The notes: generated by a model from the sequence alone, not told the origin. DNA of 64,000 bases from Arcicella sp040387735 (GCA_040387735.1 JAZKDE010000019.1:31993-95992); one strand, 5' to 3'. Counted from the first letter of the stretch, positions 44,003 to 53,443 are shown. Program-made: numbers and translations.

Positions 44003-46507
44003 TTAGAAAGGATATCCAATTCCAAAATTTAACACTAATGGATTCTCAAAACCATTCGTAAAATTTTCTTTCCCTCTAAATAATACCCAACGATTTCCAT
44101 CCTTCTGTGAAGGGTCAATCACCTTAATCGCCCAATCTAAACGCAACACAAAAAAGGACAAATCAACCCTCAATCCAAAACCAGTTCCAACGGCAATTTC
44201 TTTATAAAATCGGTTAAATTGAAAATCACTTCCCGTCACACCTTCGGTATTTTGTCCTTGAAAACGCCAAACATTTCCCGCATCGACAAAGAACGCCCCA
44301 TTGAGATTATAATCAGCTAAAAAGCGAAGAATCTTGAAACGGTACTCGGCACTGGTTTCTAATAAAATACTACCAGGTTGGTCTAAATACTTGAAAGATG
44401 TAGTCGAACTCGTGGTCAATGTTTGGGAAGAACCTGGCCCTAAAGTACGGGGTCGCCAAGCTCGAATACTACTCGGGCCACCCACAAAGAAATTTTTCTC
44501 ATAAGGTAAATTTCGTCCTTCCCCGTAAGAATAAGCAATTCCAGTATTGATTTTATAGGCGAAGCTGGAGTTTTTTCTACCTCCAAATGAAATGTATCTT
44601 CTATAATCCGCATTGACTCGCAGAAATTTAAAAAACTGCAAACTATCCCCAAATAATCCCGAAATAAAGCCAATTTTCCCTTTCGGAAAGAAGTTTAGTG
44701 TTGTTCCACCCGACTCCATCAACAAACGAAGATATTTCCCTTTTTTGATTTGTCCGTATGGGTCATCCGTGTACGTATATGAAGCACTAATTGTTGAAAC
44801 AAACGAACGATTAAAACTTTGTCCCAGATTATTCCCTTTACTTTTCAAGGTATCGAGATAAGCCAGAAAACGCTCCGTTTGGTTATTGGTAAAAATTAAG
44901 TTTAAATCAACCAATGAAATTTGCCAGTATTTATTAGGCGTTGGTCGCCATTGATAAGTTCCGTTAATTTTGAAGTTTAAACGGCTGTATTCTTGTCGTG
45001 CGGTGAATTCAGCCCCCACTCCCAAACGAGTTTGTGGCGTATACGCATTGAGTCGCTGAGCTAAGAAATTGGGAGCTAAGATTCTCGGAATAATCAAAGA
45101 AGTACTCAAACCCAATTCTAAATTCCGACTAACGGTGTCAGTATTGAAAAAGCCCGTTTGAGCCTCAAATCCAAAACGGAAGTTAGTTTCCAAAGAACTG
45201 GAACTACCGCCAATATTTCTAATTTTAAAAGATGTATTGAAAAAAGGGCCAAAAACTAATTTAAAAACACTCCCGCCAGTTTCAGCAGTGAACTGGTATT
45301 TATCCAATGGACGAGCGTAGATAGTCGCATCTAAAAGTCCACGAGTGGTGTCAAAATTTATTCGGGTAAACTGGAATTGGTCTAATCCATAAAGGTTTTT
45401 CTCAGTTTGAAGCCTATCTTTTAATTTGTATAATTGGTTGGGACGAATAAAGATTTTGGAGTCCAACAACTTGGTAGAGAACTTTTTATTCACAAAAATA
45501 TACTGAATATCCTTATTAAAAATTGTATCAACTTTAGGATTAGTGATATTTGGCGATGAACCATCCGCAATAAAAGTTACTTTATTGATAGGATACGATT
45601 TTTTGTAATTTACATTTTGCGGAGGTCTCGAAGGATTCGGAATATACGTTACCGCCTCAATTCCTTTTCTACTGGCGGTATCAACATCATTAATTCTGAT
45701 GGCAATATTTTCTTTCGTAAAATTATAATAGCCGTTATTTTTCAGTAAATTCTCAATCCGAACCTTTTCGTCATTATAATCTTCCAAAGCAAGCCTCTCC
45801 CCTACTTTCAAGCGACTTTCACTTTGATTTGCTCGCAAAATTTCCCGAATAGTTCTATCCTGAACCACTAAAGAATCAACTTGTTTTAAAGGATAAAAAG
45901 TACCTTCATTAATAGAATACGTTACCGCCACACCTTTACGATTGAAAAATGTAGTATCCTTTTTATAAGCAACCGTAAAGTTGAAAAATCCGTGATTTTT
46001 GAGGTAAGTTTTTACTTTTTCAACATTTTTCACCGCATCTTCTTCGTAAAAATAGGATGGTTGTTCCCCAAAAGTCCGCATTGCCCAATTCCCCTCACTT
46101 ATTTTTCGGTTCAGTTTTTGAGTCTTTTGTTCTTTCTTTTTGGATAATTTTAAATACTGCTCAGAATTATTATCAAGTCCTTTTGCCTGTTGGTCAAAAT
46201 CATCATTTAACTTTGTAAGCTGTTTTTGCCATTCTATTTTTTTCTCAGCGTAGGTTTTGTACGTAAAAGGTGGAATTTTTGCAGAAAACAATTGGTAAAA
46301 ATAAAGACCTGGCGTAACGGGAATAAGAGGTAATTTTTTATTTGGTTTTTGTGGTAAAAGAGCTTCCAAACGCTCTTTTGGGAGTGTTTTATTTCCCTTA
46401 AATGCCTGTGAAACCAACAATGGTTCAGTCAAAACACTTTTAGGAGAACAACCTGAAATGTAGAGTGTTAAAACAAAAAAAGATATATACGAAAGGGCTT
46501 GTCTCAA
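44003..46507 (-). CDS. tamL: TamL-type BamA/TamA family outer membrane lipoprotein
   Basis: 834 residues. Lipobox YISGC at about 16-20, then a long charged helical insert (KKIEWQKQLTKLNDDFDQQA), POTRA-like domains (YLKNHGFFNFTVAYKKDTTF, IENLLKNNGYYNFTKENIAI) and an Omp85 barrel with GGPSSIRAWRPRTLGPGSSQ and a terminal phenylalanine (NFGIGYPF). The lipidated TamA form (TamL) is known from Bacteroidota. No ATG is available: an in-frame TAA lies six codons upstream of the TTG at 46507, the only start giving the full signal peptide. Confidence 0.88.
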   Translation of the reverse strand: MRQALSYISFFVLTLYISGCSPKSVLTEPLLVSQAFKGNKTLPKERLEALLPQKPNKKLPLIPVTPGLYFYQLFSAKIPPFTYKTYAEKKIEWQKQLTKLNDDFDQQAKGLDNNSEQYLKLSKKKEQKTQKLNRKISEGNWAMRTFGEQPSYFYEEDAVKNVEKVKTYLKNHGFFNFTVAYKKDTTFFNRKGVAVTYSINEGTFYPLKQVDSLVVQDRTIREILRANQSESRLKVGERLALEDYNDEKVRIENLLKNNGYYNFTKENIAIRINDVDTASRKGIEAVTYIPNPSRPPQNVNYKKSYPINKVTFIADGSSPNITNPKVDTIFNKDIQYIFVNKKFSTKLLDSKIFIRPNQLYKLKDRLQTEKNLYGLDQFQFTRINFDTTRGLLDATIYARPLDKYQFTAETGGSVFKLVFGPFFNTSFKIRNIGGSSSSLETNFRFGFEAQTGFFNTDTVSRNLELGLSTSLIIPRILAPNFLAQRLNAYTPQTRLGVGAEFTARQEYSRLNFKINGTYQWRPTPNKYWQISLVDLNLIFTNNQTERFLAYLDTLKSKGNNLGQSFNRSFVSTISASYTYTDDPYGQIKKGKYLRLLMESGGTTLNFFPKGKIGFISGLFGDSLQFFKFLRVNADYRRYISFGGRKNSSFAYKINTGIAYSYGEGRNLPYEKNFFVGGPSSIRAWRPRTLGPGSSQTLTTSSTTSFKYLDQPGSILLETSAEYRFKILRFLADYNLNGAFFVDAGNVWRFQGQNTEGVTGSDFQFNRFYKEIAVGTGFGLRVDLSFFVLRLDWAIKVIDPSQKDGNRWVLFRGKENFTNGFENPLVLNFGIGYPF

Positions 46508-46525
46508 AGTAAAGCAAAACGATTA

Positions 46526-47263
46526 ATGATAACTAAAAATCAAATTAAATACATTAATTCTCTACAACAAAAGAAATTTCGAGTAGAACATCAATCTTTT
46601 GTGGTAGAAGGGGCAAAAAGTGTGCTTGAATTATTAAATTCTGACTTTGAGCTTGAATTAGTATTTGTGACTAAACCATTTTTTGAGGAAAATGGAGATT
46701 TACTGCAAAACCTCCCGATTCAATTTGAGTATGCTGAACAAGCTGAACTCGAAAAAGCAGGTTCTTTCAGCTCCAATAATGCCGCTCTTGCTGTAGCTAA
46801 AACGAAAGAAAACCAACAATTATTGGTTAAGGACCAAGAGTTTGCTCTGATTTTGGACGATATTCGTGACCCTGGAAATTTAGGTACAATCATCAGAATT
46901 GCAGATTGGTACGGAATTACGAAGATAATTTGTTCCCCTTCAACGGTAGATTTTTACAATCCAAAAGTCATTTCCTCCACGATGGGTTCTTTTAGCAGAG
47001 TGTCGTTATTTTATACTGAATTAGTGGCATTTATCAGAACGCAGGATAAAAATATCTACGGAACATTACTGGATGGCGACAATATTCACCAAACAAAATT
47101 CTCAACATCGGGGTACATTGTCATTGGGAATGAAGCTAACGGAATTTCGGAAGAAGTAGAGCAATTAATTACCCACAAAATCACCATTCCAAGATTTGGT
47201 GGAGCAGAATCATTAAATGCCGGCATTGCAACGGCAGTGGTTTTAGATAATTTACGGCGGTAA
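46526..47263 (+). CDS. TrmH/SpoU family RNA 2'-O-methyltransferase
   Basis: 245 residues. The N-terminal substrate-binding domain opens QIKYINSLQQKKFRVEHQSF and VVEGAKSVLELL. The SPOUT motifs are all present: ILDDIRDPGNLGTIIRIADW, then IVIGNEANGIS and IPRFGGAESLNAGIATAVVL, the knot that binds S-adenosylmethionine. It methylates a ribose in rRNA or tRNA; which one cannot be told. ATG 46526 is chosen over a TTG nine codons earlier that would overlap tamL. Only 18 bases separate it from the divergent tamL start. Confidence 0.92.
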   Translation: MITKNQIKYINSLQQKKFRVEHQSFVVEGAKSVLELLNSDFELELVFVTKPFFEENGDLLQNLPIQFEYAEQAELEKAGSFSSNNAALAVAKTKENQQLLVKDQEFALILDDIRDPGNLGTIIRIADWYGITKIICSPSTVDFYNPKVISSTMGSFSRVSLFYTELVAFIRTQDKNIYGTLLDGDNIHQTKFSTSGYIVIGNEANGISEEVEQLITHKITIPRFGGAESLNAGIATAVVLDNLRR

Positions 47264-47296
47264 AAAATCGGCTACCTAAAATTTAGATAGCCGATT
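47262..47296. terminator. Hairpin between convergent methyltransferase and lipoprotein genes
   Basis: AATCGGCTA-CTAAA / TTTAG-TAGCCGATT, one mismatch. Leftward it ends in six T, so it mainly serves the lipoprotein gene ending at 47357, and it also covers the methyltransferase stop. Confidence 0.75.
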
Positions 47297-47356
47297 ATAA
47301 AATTCACCACTATTTATATTAATCTGACTGTTAATTTAATGCAGAAATAAGGAAGC

Positions 47357-48184
47357 TTACTTGCAAAAATAATCCAATTGTAGCTTGGATGTTCCTATAT
47401 TTTTTACCGTTGTTGTTGAAGTTGGGTCACTAAAATCTGCGTGTTCGTAGCTAAAATCATGCGTACCAGCCGTTGGATAACCGTTTGAGTTATAAGCCGT
47501 ATAAGCATTTTTAATATCCACATTGTACAATCCACCCAAATACTCAGAATTAATAACTCTTGCTTTTGAGGTAGCTTGATTATTTTCTGATTGAGTATCA
47601 TAAAGATTCAGTGGGTCATAAAACAAATGAAGCGGATTCCATTTCAAGGCCTTTCCAACATTCTTTTTATCATCAAAACCTGCATTTTCAATCCACAGAA
47701 ATTCTGGATTAGTATTTTCTTTCATGTACTGTTTTAAAACATTTCTTTTCGCATCGTATTCAAGGCGACTCAATAATACAAATTCAAAATCTCCTTTAAA
47801 AGTAGCGAGTTCAGTATTCAAGCGATTATTGGCATCATAAGTAATAACAAAATCAGTTGTATAATTAAAATCAACAGAAGCATAAACCTTTTTTGCCTTA
47901 ACGGGACGGTTTTGGGCATCGTATTCCACCGTTGTAGTAGCATTCGGAAAAATCATTTTCGTGATATTACTACCTGCATATTCAAACTTAAAAATATCCC
48001 CATTGAGTTCTCCTCCAATAGGTTTTCCATTGACATCATAATTGAACTTTTCGGAAGAATAATCATCAGCGTTGAGCGTTGGAGAACAAAGCACTTCAGG
48101 AATAACCACTTCTTCCTTCGTTTTGCATGAAATCACTACTCCCAAGGATAGTAATAAAATGAGGTATTTTGTAAATATTTTCAT
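47357..48184 (-). CDS. Hypothetical lipoprotein with YD-like strands
   Basis: 275 residues. The leader YLILLLSLGVVISC is a lipobox. The body has repeated strand-turn units such as VEYDAQNRPVKAKK, ITYDANNRLNTEL and LEYDAKRNVLKQY, like the degenerate YD/RHS-type strands in many Bacteroidota surface lipoproteins (DUF4595-like). The Cys near the C-terminus (YFCK) may pair with the one in EVLCSPT. Function unknown. Confidence 0.7.
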   Translation of the reverse strand: MKIFTKYLILLLSLGVVISCKTKEEVVIPEVLCSPTLNADDYSSEKFNYDVNGKPIGGELNGDIFKFEYAGSNITKMIFPNATTTVEYDAQNRPVKAKKVYASVDFNYTTDFVITYDANNRLNTELATFKGDFEFVLLSRLEYDAKRNVLKQYMKENTNPEFLWIENAGFDDKKNVGKALKWNPLHLFYDPLNLYDTQSENNQATSKARVINSEYLGGLYNVDIKNAYTAYNSNGYPTAGTHDFSYEHADFSDPTSTTTVKNIGTSKLQLDYFCK

Positions 48185-48319
48185 TTTTTATGAGGTTTAA
48201 TTATTTGTTTATTTTTAAAAAAAGCATGACTCCCAAAATTTCATTGTTATAGTTTTCACTTCCTATATAAAAGGAAAACCTCCTCCTCCACAGACAACGA
48301 CAGAATACCAGAAACGCAT

Positions 48320-49753
48320 TTATTGAACCATTCCACTAACCCCCGAATGATAAACCTTTCCATCTTTATCAACGATACACGGGGAAGAATAGCCAAATCC
48401 ACGATTGGTTAAATATTCCCATTTTTTAGTGCCAGTTAAGGCATCAAATGCTAATACTTTTTTATCAATAGCAATGTAAACAAGCCCGCTCGCTACAACG
48501 GGAGATGAATCCACTAATGATATATCGGTCTTTGCGTCCCATTTTTTTGCACCCGTGAGTGCATCAATTGCATAAAGTTTATAATCACCACTGCCAACAT
48601 ACACTGTCCCATTTGATACGATTGGTGAAGAGTCAATGCCTCCTCCCGTCAAAAACTCCCACTTCGCAACTCCAGTTGAAGCGTCAACTGCATACAATTT
48701 ATTATCATTGATACTACCGATATAAACAATTCCATCTGATACCGTTGGCGATGTAGTAGAACAAAAGAATTTACTTTTATTAGGATAAAAAGCCCATTTT
48801 GTAGTTCCAGTAAGTGAATTTATTGCTACAAGACCATTTAATTCAGAGCCAGCGTAAACTAAGCCATTTGCAACAGCGGGTGAAGATTCAGATAAATAAA
48901 CATCCGTTGCGGGTCCCCATTTTACAACTCCAGTTATCGCATCTAAAGCATACATTCCATATTTACCACCAGTATTTCCTCTAATAATTCCATAGACAAT
49001 CCCATTTACAACCGTTGGAGAAGCCTGCCAGTCATAAACGCCATCTCCTTCAAATTCCCATTTCTTTACTCCGCTGATAGCATCAAGGGCATATATTTTT
49101 GTACCACCCCCTACATAAACAAATCCATTTACAACCATTGGAGCCGATTTATCATTAGATTTACCATGTAAAAACTCCCATTTCTTTTTACCATCAATCA
49201 CATCGAGAGCATAGATTTTTTTATCCCAACAACTGATATAAAGTAATCCATCCACAACTGTAGATGTCGAGGAGATTCCATCGGGCATTTGTACTTGCCA
49301 CTTTTTGGCTCCCGTGAGAGCATCGAGTGCATATAATACCCCATCATAATTACCAATGTAAACCGTTCCATTATTAATGGGCTTATCTAAAATTACATTA
49401 ACCCTCCAAACGACCACACTCCCATCTTCTGCCATAACGGTATAACTTACCTCTTTAGAAAAATCCTGAGCTACACCTGTAGCTGGCAAAATGCTTGCTT
49501 TGGCAGAAATTGTAATGGTTGGGACCAATTTAGTTACATCCGTTCCAGCGGGTACAGTGGCAGTAATTGCTTTTGTAGTGGCATCTATCGTTGCTTCAAC
49601 GACTGGGCTGAGAACCGAAAAACTAAGTTTAGTAATATCTTTTGCTGCACTTTTAGTTACAACTGGAGTTGTTAGTTCGTCTTTTTTACAAGCAACCGAA
49701 AAGCACATAATGGTGATACAAATTGCACCTAAGATTTGGGTAAGATATTTCAT
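48320..49753 (-). CDS. PQQ-like beta-propeller lipoprotein
   Basis: 477 residues. The leader ends ITIMCFSVAC (lipobox). An N-terminal Ig-like DUF5018-type domain (about 35-125) has VPAGTDVTKLVPTITISAKA. From about 130 on, at least seven blades repeat the pattern VYxG-YALDALTGAKKWxF, as in PQQ_2/quinoprotein propellers. The catalytic residues of PQQ dehydrogenases are not visible, so it is more likely a binding or scaffold protein at the cell surface. Monocistronic. Confidence 0.85.
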   Translation of the reverse strand: MKYLTQILGAICITIMCFSVACKKDELTTPVVTKSAAKDITKLSFSVLSPVVEATIDATTKAITATVPAGTDVTKLVPTITISAKASILPATGVAQDFSKEVSYTVMAEDGSVVVWRVNVILDKPINNGTVYIGNYDGVLYALDALTGAKKWQVQMPDGISSTSTVVDGLLYISCWDKKIYALDVIDGKKKWEFLHGKSNDKSAPMVVNGFVYVGGGTKIYALDAISGVKKWEFEGDGVYDWQASPTVVNGIVYGIIRGNTGGKYGMYALDAITGVVKWGPATDVYLSESSPAVANGLVYAGSELNGLVAINSLTGTTKWAFYPNKSKFFCSTTSPTVSDGIVYIGSINDNKLYAVDASTGVAKWEFLTGGGIDSSPIVSNGTVYVGSGDYKLYAIDALTGAKKWDAKTDISLVDSSPVVASGLVYIAIDKKVLAFDALTGTKKWEYLTNRGFGYSSPCIVDKDGKVYHSGVSGMVQ

Positions 49754-49857
49754 GATATTAAATATTAAGAGTTCACATTAATAGCTGTCACAAATTTCAT
49801 CGCTTTATTTTTACCTTCATATCCCCAATATTAGGGAGACATTTTTGAGAAAAGGGC

Positions 49858-49885
49858 ATAAAAAAAGCCCCTCGAAAGGAGCTTT
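49858..49885 (-). terminator. Terminator of the yhhQ-like gene
   Basis: AAAGC-CCT / AGG-GCTTT with CGAA loop and one mismatch. Read leftward it ends in seven T. Confidence 0.8.
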
Positions 49886-49905
49886 ATAAATATTATTTAT
49901 TACCA

Positions 49906-50649
49906 TTACTTATCCTCAATCAAATACTTATCTATCAGATTATGAGCTAAATAAATAACGGGCGTAAGGATTATAGCCGTAAAAAATTTGTACAAATAAC
50001 TGTTCAATGACGTTGAAATCCATTGTTCAACCGTCCAATTTCCAAATAAAACAAACGCAATTCCAATCACCACAAAACTGTCAATCAACTGCGAAACTAA
50101 AGTTGAACCCGTTGCTCGAAGCCAAATTTTTGTTCCATTTGTTTTTTCTCTGATGTAATGAAAAACGTAAGCATCCAATAATTGGCTCAATAAAAAAGCG
50201 GTCAATGAACCCGTAATAATGCCCAAACCTTGTCGAAATATTTTGCCAAAAGCATAATTGATATTAAAATTATCATCCCCTTTATTTACTTCTATCCAAA
50301 AATCAGCAGGAGTCAATAAAGTTGCCCCGTAAATAATAATAAAACAGTAAGCAATAAAGCCCGCTGTCCAATAAGAAACCTTCCGAACGCCTTTTTTCCC
50401 AAAATATTCATTAATAATATCCGAAGTAATAAATACAAAAGGCCAGTTCAATGCTCCCGCAGTTTGGTTAATATCCCAAACGCCCATAAAAGTCTGTAAA
50501 TGAAGTGGTTGAAATCCCAATGTCCCTTCAACTGAGAAGATTTTCACACCAACAATTTCGGCCACAATGGCATTAGAAAGGAAGATTCCGAATAAAATAA
50601 TGAAGAGTTTTACCCTTTTTGAGTTTAGTAGTGATGCGTCGATATTCAT
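49906..50649 (-). CDS. yhhQ: Queuosine precursor transporter (YhhQ/VUT family)
   Basis: 247 residues with about six membrane helices. Family blocks: ILFGIFLSNAIVAEIVGVKI, NWPFVFITSDIINEYFGKKG and TLVSQLIDSFVVIGIAFVLF. YhhQ imports 7-cyano-7-deazaguanine or related queuosine precursors across the inner membrane. A start 19 codons upstream (50706) would lie in a terminator hairpin, so ATG 50649 is used. I looked for a preQ1 riboswitch before it and saw none. Confidence 0.9.
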   Translation of the reverse strand: MNIDASLLNSKRVKLFIILFGIFLSNAIVAEIVGVKIFSVEGTLGFQPLHLQTFMGVWDINQTAGALNWPFVFITSDIINEYFGKKGVRKVSYWTAGFIAYCFIIIYGATLLTPADFWIEVNKGDDNFNINYAFGKIFRQGLGIITGSLTAFLLSQLLDAYVFHYIREKTNGTKIWLRATGSTLVSQLIDSFVVIGIAFVLFGNWTVEQWISTSLNSYLYKFFTAIILTPVIYLAHNLIDKYLIEDK

Positions 50650-50682
50650 TTTGGTTTGTTGAGCAATGAGTGGATTTAACAA

Positions 50683-50714
50683 TAAAAAGGGGTCTTTGTG
50701 CCACACAAAGACCC
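50683..50714 (-). terminator. Terminator upstream of the yhhQ-like gene
   Basis: GGGTCTTTGTG / CACAAAGACCC, 11 bp with a 3-base loop, then CTTTTT leftward. It ends the aminotransferase transcript or attenuates yhhQ, whose ATG lies about 35 bases on. Confidence 0.85.
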
Positions 50715-50797
50715 TTTAACAAAAATAAACAGAAATTATTAAATTTTAAGTATTCGTTAAGAATTAGGTAACTCGCTGCCGAGATTATGTTTGAAAT

Positions 50798-50833
50798 AGG
50801 TTATAATTTGCGAAATATAGAGAGTTATAACCT
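50798..50833. repeat. Hairpin downstream of the aminotransferase gene
   Basis: AGGTTATAA / TTATAACCT, 9 bp with an 18-base loop, just beyond the aminotransferase stop. No T-run on either strand. Confidence 0.35.
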
Positions 50834-50844
50834 ACTACCAATCT

Positions 50845-52056
50845 CTATTTACGATGATTCTCAAAGTGTAGAATCATTTTATCCATCGCTATTCCTAATT
50901 GTTCCAAATGTGGCAAAAAGACAATTCTGAAATGGTCTGGTTCTTTGAAATTAAATCCACGTCCGCCCACAACCAAAATCCGTTGATCTTCCAATAAACT
51001 CAACACAAAATCACCGTCATTTTTGAAGTCAAACTGCTTTAAATCAATCTTCGGAAAAAGGTACATCGCCCCCTTTGGACGCACACAGGAAATACCAGGA
51101 ACTGAAATCAATTTTTGGTGCGACAACTCCATTTGCTTGTATAAACGTCCCGTTGGAATCACCAAATCATTAATTGACTGATATCCTCCAAGTGCGGTTT
51201 GAATACCGTATTGGGTGATTACATTGGAACATAAACGCATTGAAGCCATAAAAGTTAAACCTTCAATGTATGATTTTGCCCGATGTTTTGCTCCCGTCAA
51301 AATCATCCAACCACCTCTAAATCCTGCTGCTCGATAATTTTTGGACATCCCCCCCATCGTAATAATCAACGTCTCGTCCGACATTCCTGCGGTTGAATGA
51401 TGAATGGCTCCATCGTAAAGAATTTTATCATAAATTTCATCCGCAAAAACGATTAATTTATGCTTTTCAGCTAACCGGACAATCCCTTCAACCACATCTC
51501 TTTCATAAACAGCCCCCGTTGGATTATTTGGATTTATCAAAACAATTCCACGAGTTTTTTTCGTAATTTTTGATTCAATATCCTTCAAATCAGGATTCCA
51601 GTCCGATGCTTCATCACAAACATAATGCACTGGAGTTCCACCCGCTAAACCCACTGAAGTTGTCCAAAGCGGATAATCGGGGGAAGGAATCAATATTTCA
51701 TCATTAGGATTCAACAACGCAGTCATCGTCAAGGCAATCAACTCACTCACGCCATTTCCAATAAAAATATCATCTATTTCGATATTTCTAACACCCTTAC
51801 TTTGATAATATTGCATAACTGCTTTACGGGCGGCAAACAAACCACGAGAATCAGCATAACCCTGAGCATTACGAATATTCATGATGATGTCATGAATAAT
51901 TTCATCGGGCGTTTCAAAACCAAACGCCGCTGGGTTTCCGATATTCAAAGAAGTAATTTTATAGCCTTCACGCTGTAATTGGAGGGCTTTTTCGTAAACA
52001 GGACCACGAATGTCGTAACGTAAGGAATCCAGTCGAGAACTTTTTAATATTTCCAT
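50845..52056 (-). CDS. alaA: Aminotransferase class I/II, AlaA-like
   Basis: 403 residues, fold type I PLP enzyme. It opens LKSSRLDSLRYDIRGPVYEK, the start typical of AlaA (glutamate-pyruvate aminotransferase), and has SPDYPLW, INPNNPTGAVY, FADEIYDKI with the PLP-binding Asp, and GGMSKNYRAAGFRGGW with Lys239 as the Schiff base. The reaction is probably pyruvate + glutamate to alanine + 2-oxoglutarate, in the cytoplasm. Other branched amino acids as substrates cannot be excluded. Confidence 0.9.
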   Translation of the reverse strand: MEILKSSRLDSLRYDIRGPVYEKALQLQREGYKITSLNIGNPAAFGFETPDEIIHDIIMNIRNAQGYADSRGLFAARKAVMQYYQSKGVRNIEIDDIFIGNGVSELIALTMTALLNPNDEILIPSPDYPLWTTSVGLAGGTPVHYVCDEASDWNPDLKDIESKITKKTRGIVLINPNNPTGAVYERDVVEGIVRLAEKHKLIVFADEIYDKILYDGAIHHSTAGMSDETLIITMGGMSKNYRAAGFRGGWMILTGAKHRAKSYIEGLTFMASMRLCSNVITQYGIQTALGGYQSINDLVIPTGRLYKQMELSHQKLISVPGISCVRPKGAMYLFPKIDLKQFDFKNDGDFVLSLLEDQRILVVGGRGFNFKEPDHFRIVFLPHLEQLGIAMDKMILHFENHRK

Positions 52057-52176
52057 TTTGGAACAGTTATTTGCTTTTCATCAACGCCAACAAGATTATT
52101 AACATTTAATCCGAAAAACAGTATTTTTTAAAGGAATGCAAAGTTGATAAAAATTATATAAAAAGATTAATAAAAA

Positions 52177-52215
52177 TTAAAAAAGGCAGAAGAAACGCTT
52201 AGTTTCAACTGCCTT
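52177..52215 (-). terminator. Terminator of the 52.3 kb lipoprotein gene
   Basis: AAGGCAG-AA-GAAAC / GTTTC-AA-CTGCCTT, 12 bp with a symmetric AA/AA bulge and GCTTA loop. Read leftward it runs into T. Confidence 0.75.
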
Positions 52216-52251
52216 ACTTCTAAAATCAGGAAAAATCAATAAAATCAAAGC

Positions 52252-53013
52252 TTAATGTCTTGGTTCAAACCATTGCTCAAATACAAAGCGAATTGGCTCT
52301 TGTGTAAAGTTATAGTTCAACTGGACAAATTTAGCATTCGGATTCGCCTCCAAAAAAACACCTCCACGCATAGATGAACCAGCGGGAATAGTAGTTGTTC
52401 TAAAATTCTCCTGCGACCAAACCTTAGCATCCCTATCTAAATTTTCCATTTTAGAATAATAGTTTCCTTGGTCAATTATTCTTTTCACCTGAGCAACTTG
52501 CACGACGGTTTCAGCAACTTGTGCAGTTCTCCAAGCACCTTCTGAGCGATTGCCCGAACTGGCAATCAACGCCACAATACCACCAACAAACAAAACCGTA
52601 TTCACAACCCTCGCCCGTTTTATTTTTGCATCTTGATTAGCCATTTCATGTCGAATCAAATTCATTTGTTCTTGCGGCTCAACTCCTTCATAGGAGTAAA
52701 TGTATCGCCCATCCTGCGACCGAAGGTTTTGCCTGTTTTCATCAAGCGGTAAACAAGTAAAGTCTTTCGGAGAAACAGTTATTGGCTGATTGGTATTGTT
52801 GAAAACCTCAACATCAAAAATTAAATACTTTTCGTAGCGACCATCGTAAGACACCACTACCTTAATACCATCTTTCTCTTGTTTGACAATTTGTTTTACC
52901 CCGTCAAAAACACTCTCTTGCTCAACTGGACGCAATCTCATGACGCTTGTAGTAGCACAAGAAAGCATCAAATTTGATAAACAGATTAACAAAAATATTT
53001 TAGAGAACTTCAT
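52252..53013 (-). CDS. Hypothetical lipoprotein
   Basis: 253 residues. The leader KIFLLICLSNLMLSC is a lipobox. The first half is a beta-sandwich-like segment (VVVSYDGRYEKYLIFDVEVF, NNTNQPITVSPKDFTCLP), the middle has one hydrophobic stretch (VNTVLFVGGIVALIASSG), and the end is again beta-rich (SSMRGGVFLEANPNAKFVQL). This resembles uncharacterised Bacteroidota lipoproteins that bind conditions by an Ig-like fold; no function is known to me. Its own promoter lies at 53064-53092. Confidence 0.7.
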   Translation of the reverse strand: MKFSKIFLLICLSNLMLSCATTSVMRLRPVEQESVFDGVKQIVKQEKDGIKVVVSYDGRYEKYLIFDVEVFNNTNQPITVSPKDFTCLPLDENRQNLRSQDGRYIYSYEGVEPQEQMNLIRHEMANQDAKIKRARVVNTVLFVGGIVALIASSGNRSEGAWRTAQVAETVVQVAQVKRIIDQGNYYSKMENLDRDAKVWSQENFRTTTIPAGSSMRGGVFLEANPNAKFVQLNYNFTQEPIRFVFEQWFEPRH

Positions 53014-53063
53014 TTTTATATTTTTTAGGGTTATTTGACCTTCATTTCTGCAAAAAAGACAGA

Positions 53064-53092
53064 CAAAATTACGAATACCCCTACTTTTACAA
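53064..53092 (-). promoter_or_regulatory. Bacteroidota-type promoter of the 52.3 kb lipoprotein gene
   Basis: Read leftward: TTG (53092-53090), 18 bases, TAATTTTG (53071-53064), a full match to TAnnTTTG. The start of transcription would be near 53057, about 45 bases before the ATG. Confidence 0.5.
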
Positions 53093-53218
53093 AAAATATT
53101 AAAAATTTATTTAAAAAATATTACAAAGTAAGTGTACAATAACTCTCTGTTTTTCAAATTAATACGGAGTTGTTAACAAAAATCATTAAAATATTTTAAG
53201 TTTTTTTTCCAATTAGAC

Positions 53219-53250
53219 TTGCATCTTTATTAAAAAACAGCGTACCTTTG
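53219..53250 (+). promoter_or_regulatory. Bacteroidota-type promoter of the tRNA cluster
   Basis: TTG (53219-53221), 21 bases, TACCTTTG (53243-53250), matching the -33/-7 consensus. It lies about 50 bases before tRNA-Ser. Confidence 0.6.
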
Positions 53251-53299
53251 CACCACCTAAACACAACGAGAGTATCGAAAGAGAAACTAAAAGTGTTAA

Positions 53300-53387
53300 G
53301 GAGAGTTGCCTGAGAGGCCGAAAGGAGCCGTTTGCTAAACTGCCGTACCTCACAAGGGTACCGAGGGTTCGAATCCCTCACTCTCCG
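53300..53387 (+). tRNA. tRNA-Ser (GCT)
   Basis: An 88-base cloverleaf with a long variable arm, as in class II tRNAs. Acceptor GGAGAGT pairs with ACTCTCC, the T arm is GAGGG-TTCGAAT-CCCTC, and the anticodon loop TTGCTAA gives GCT, reading AGC/AGT. The anticodon stem GCCGT / ACTGC has a C-T mismatch at its third pair, where GCAGT would pair fully. CCA is not encoded (GCA follows). Confidence 0.93.
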
Positions 53388-53392
53388 CATAA

Positions 53393-53425
53393 TTGACAGA
53401 TATAAGTTTAATATCTTTAGTTTTG
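53393..53425 (+). promoter_or_regulatory. Second promoter, upstream of tRNA-Pro
   Basis: TTG (53393-53395), 22 bases, TAGTTTTG (53418-53425), a full match to TAnnTTTG. Transcription would begin about a dozen bases before tRNA-Pro. Confidence 0.5.
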
Positions 53426-53443
53426 CAAAATAGGTGAAAATTT

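Noticed and set aside
50715..50844. preQ1 riboswitch before the queuosine precursor transporter
   Set aside because: No preQ1-I or preQ1-II pattern is visible; only a terminator and a simple hairpin are present.
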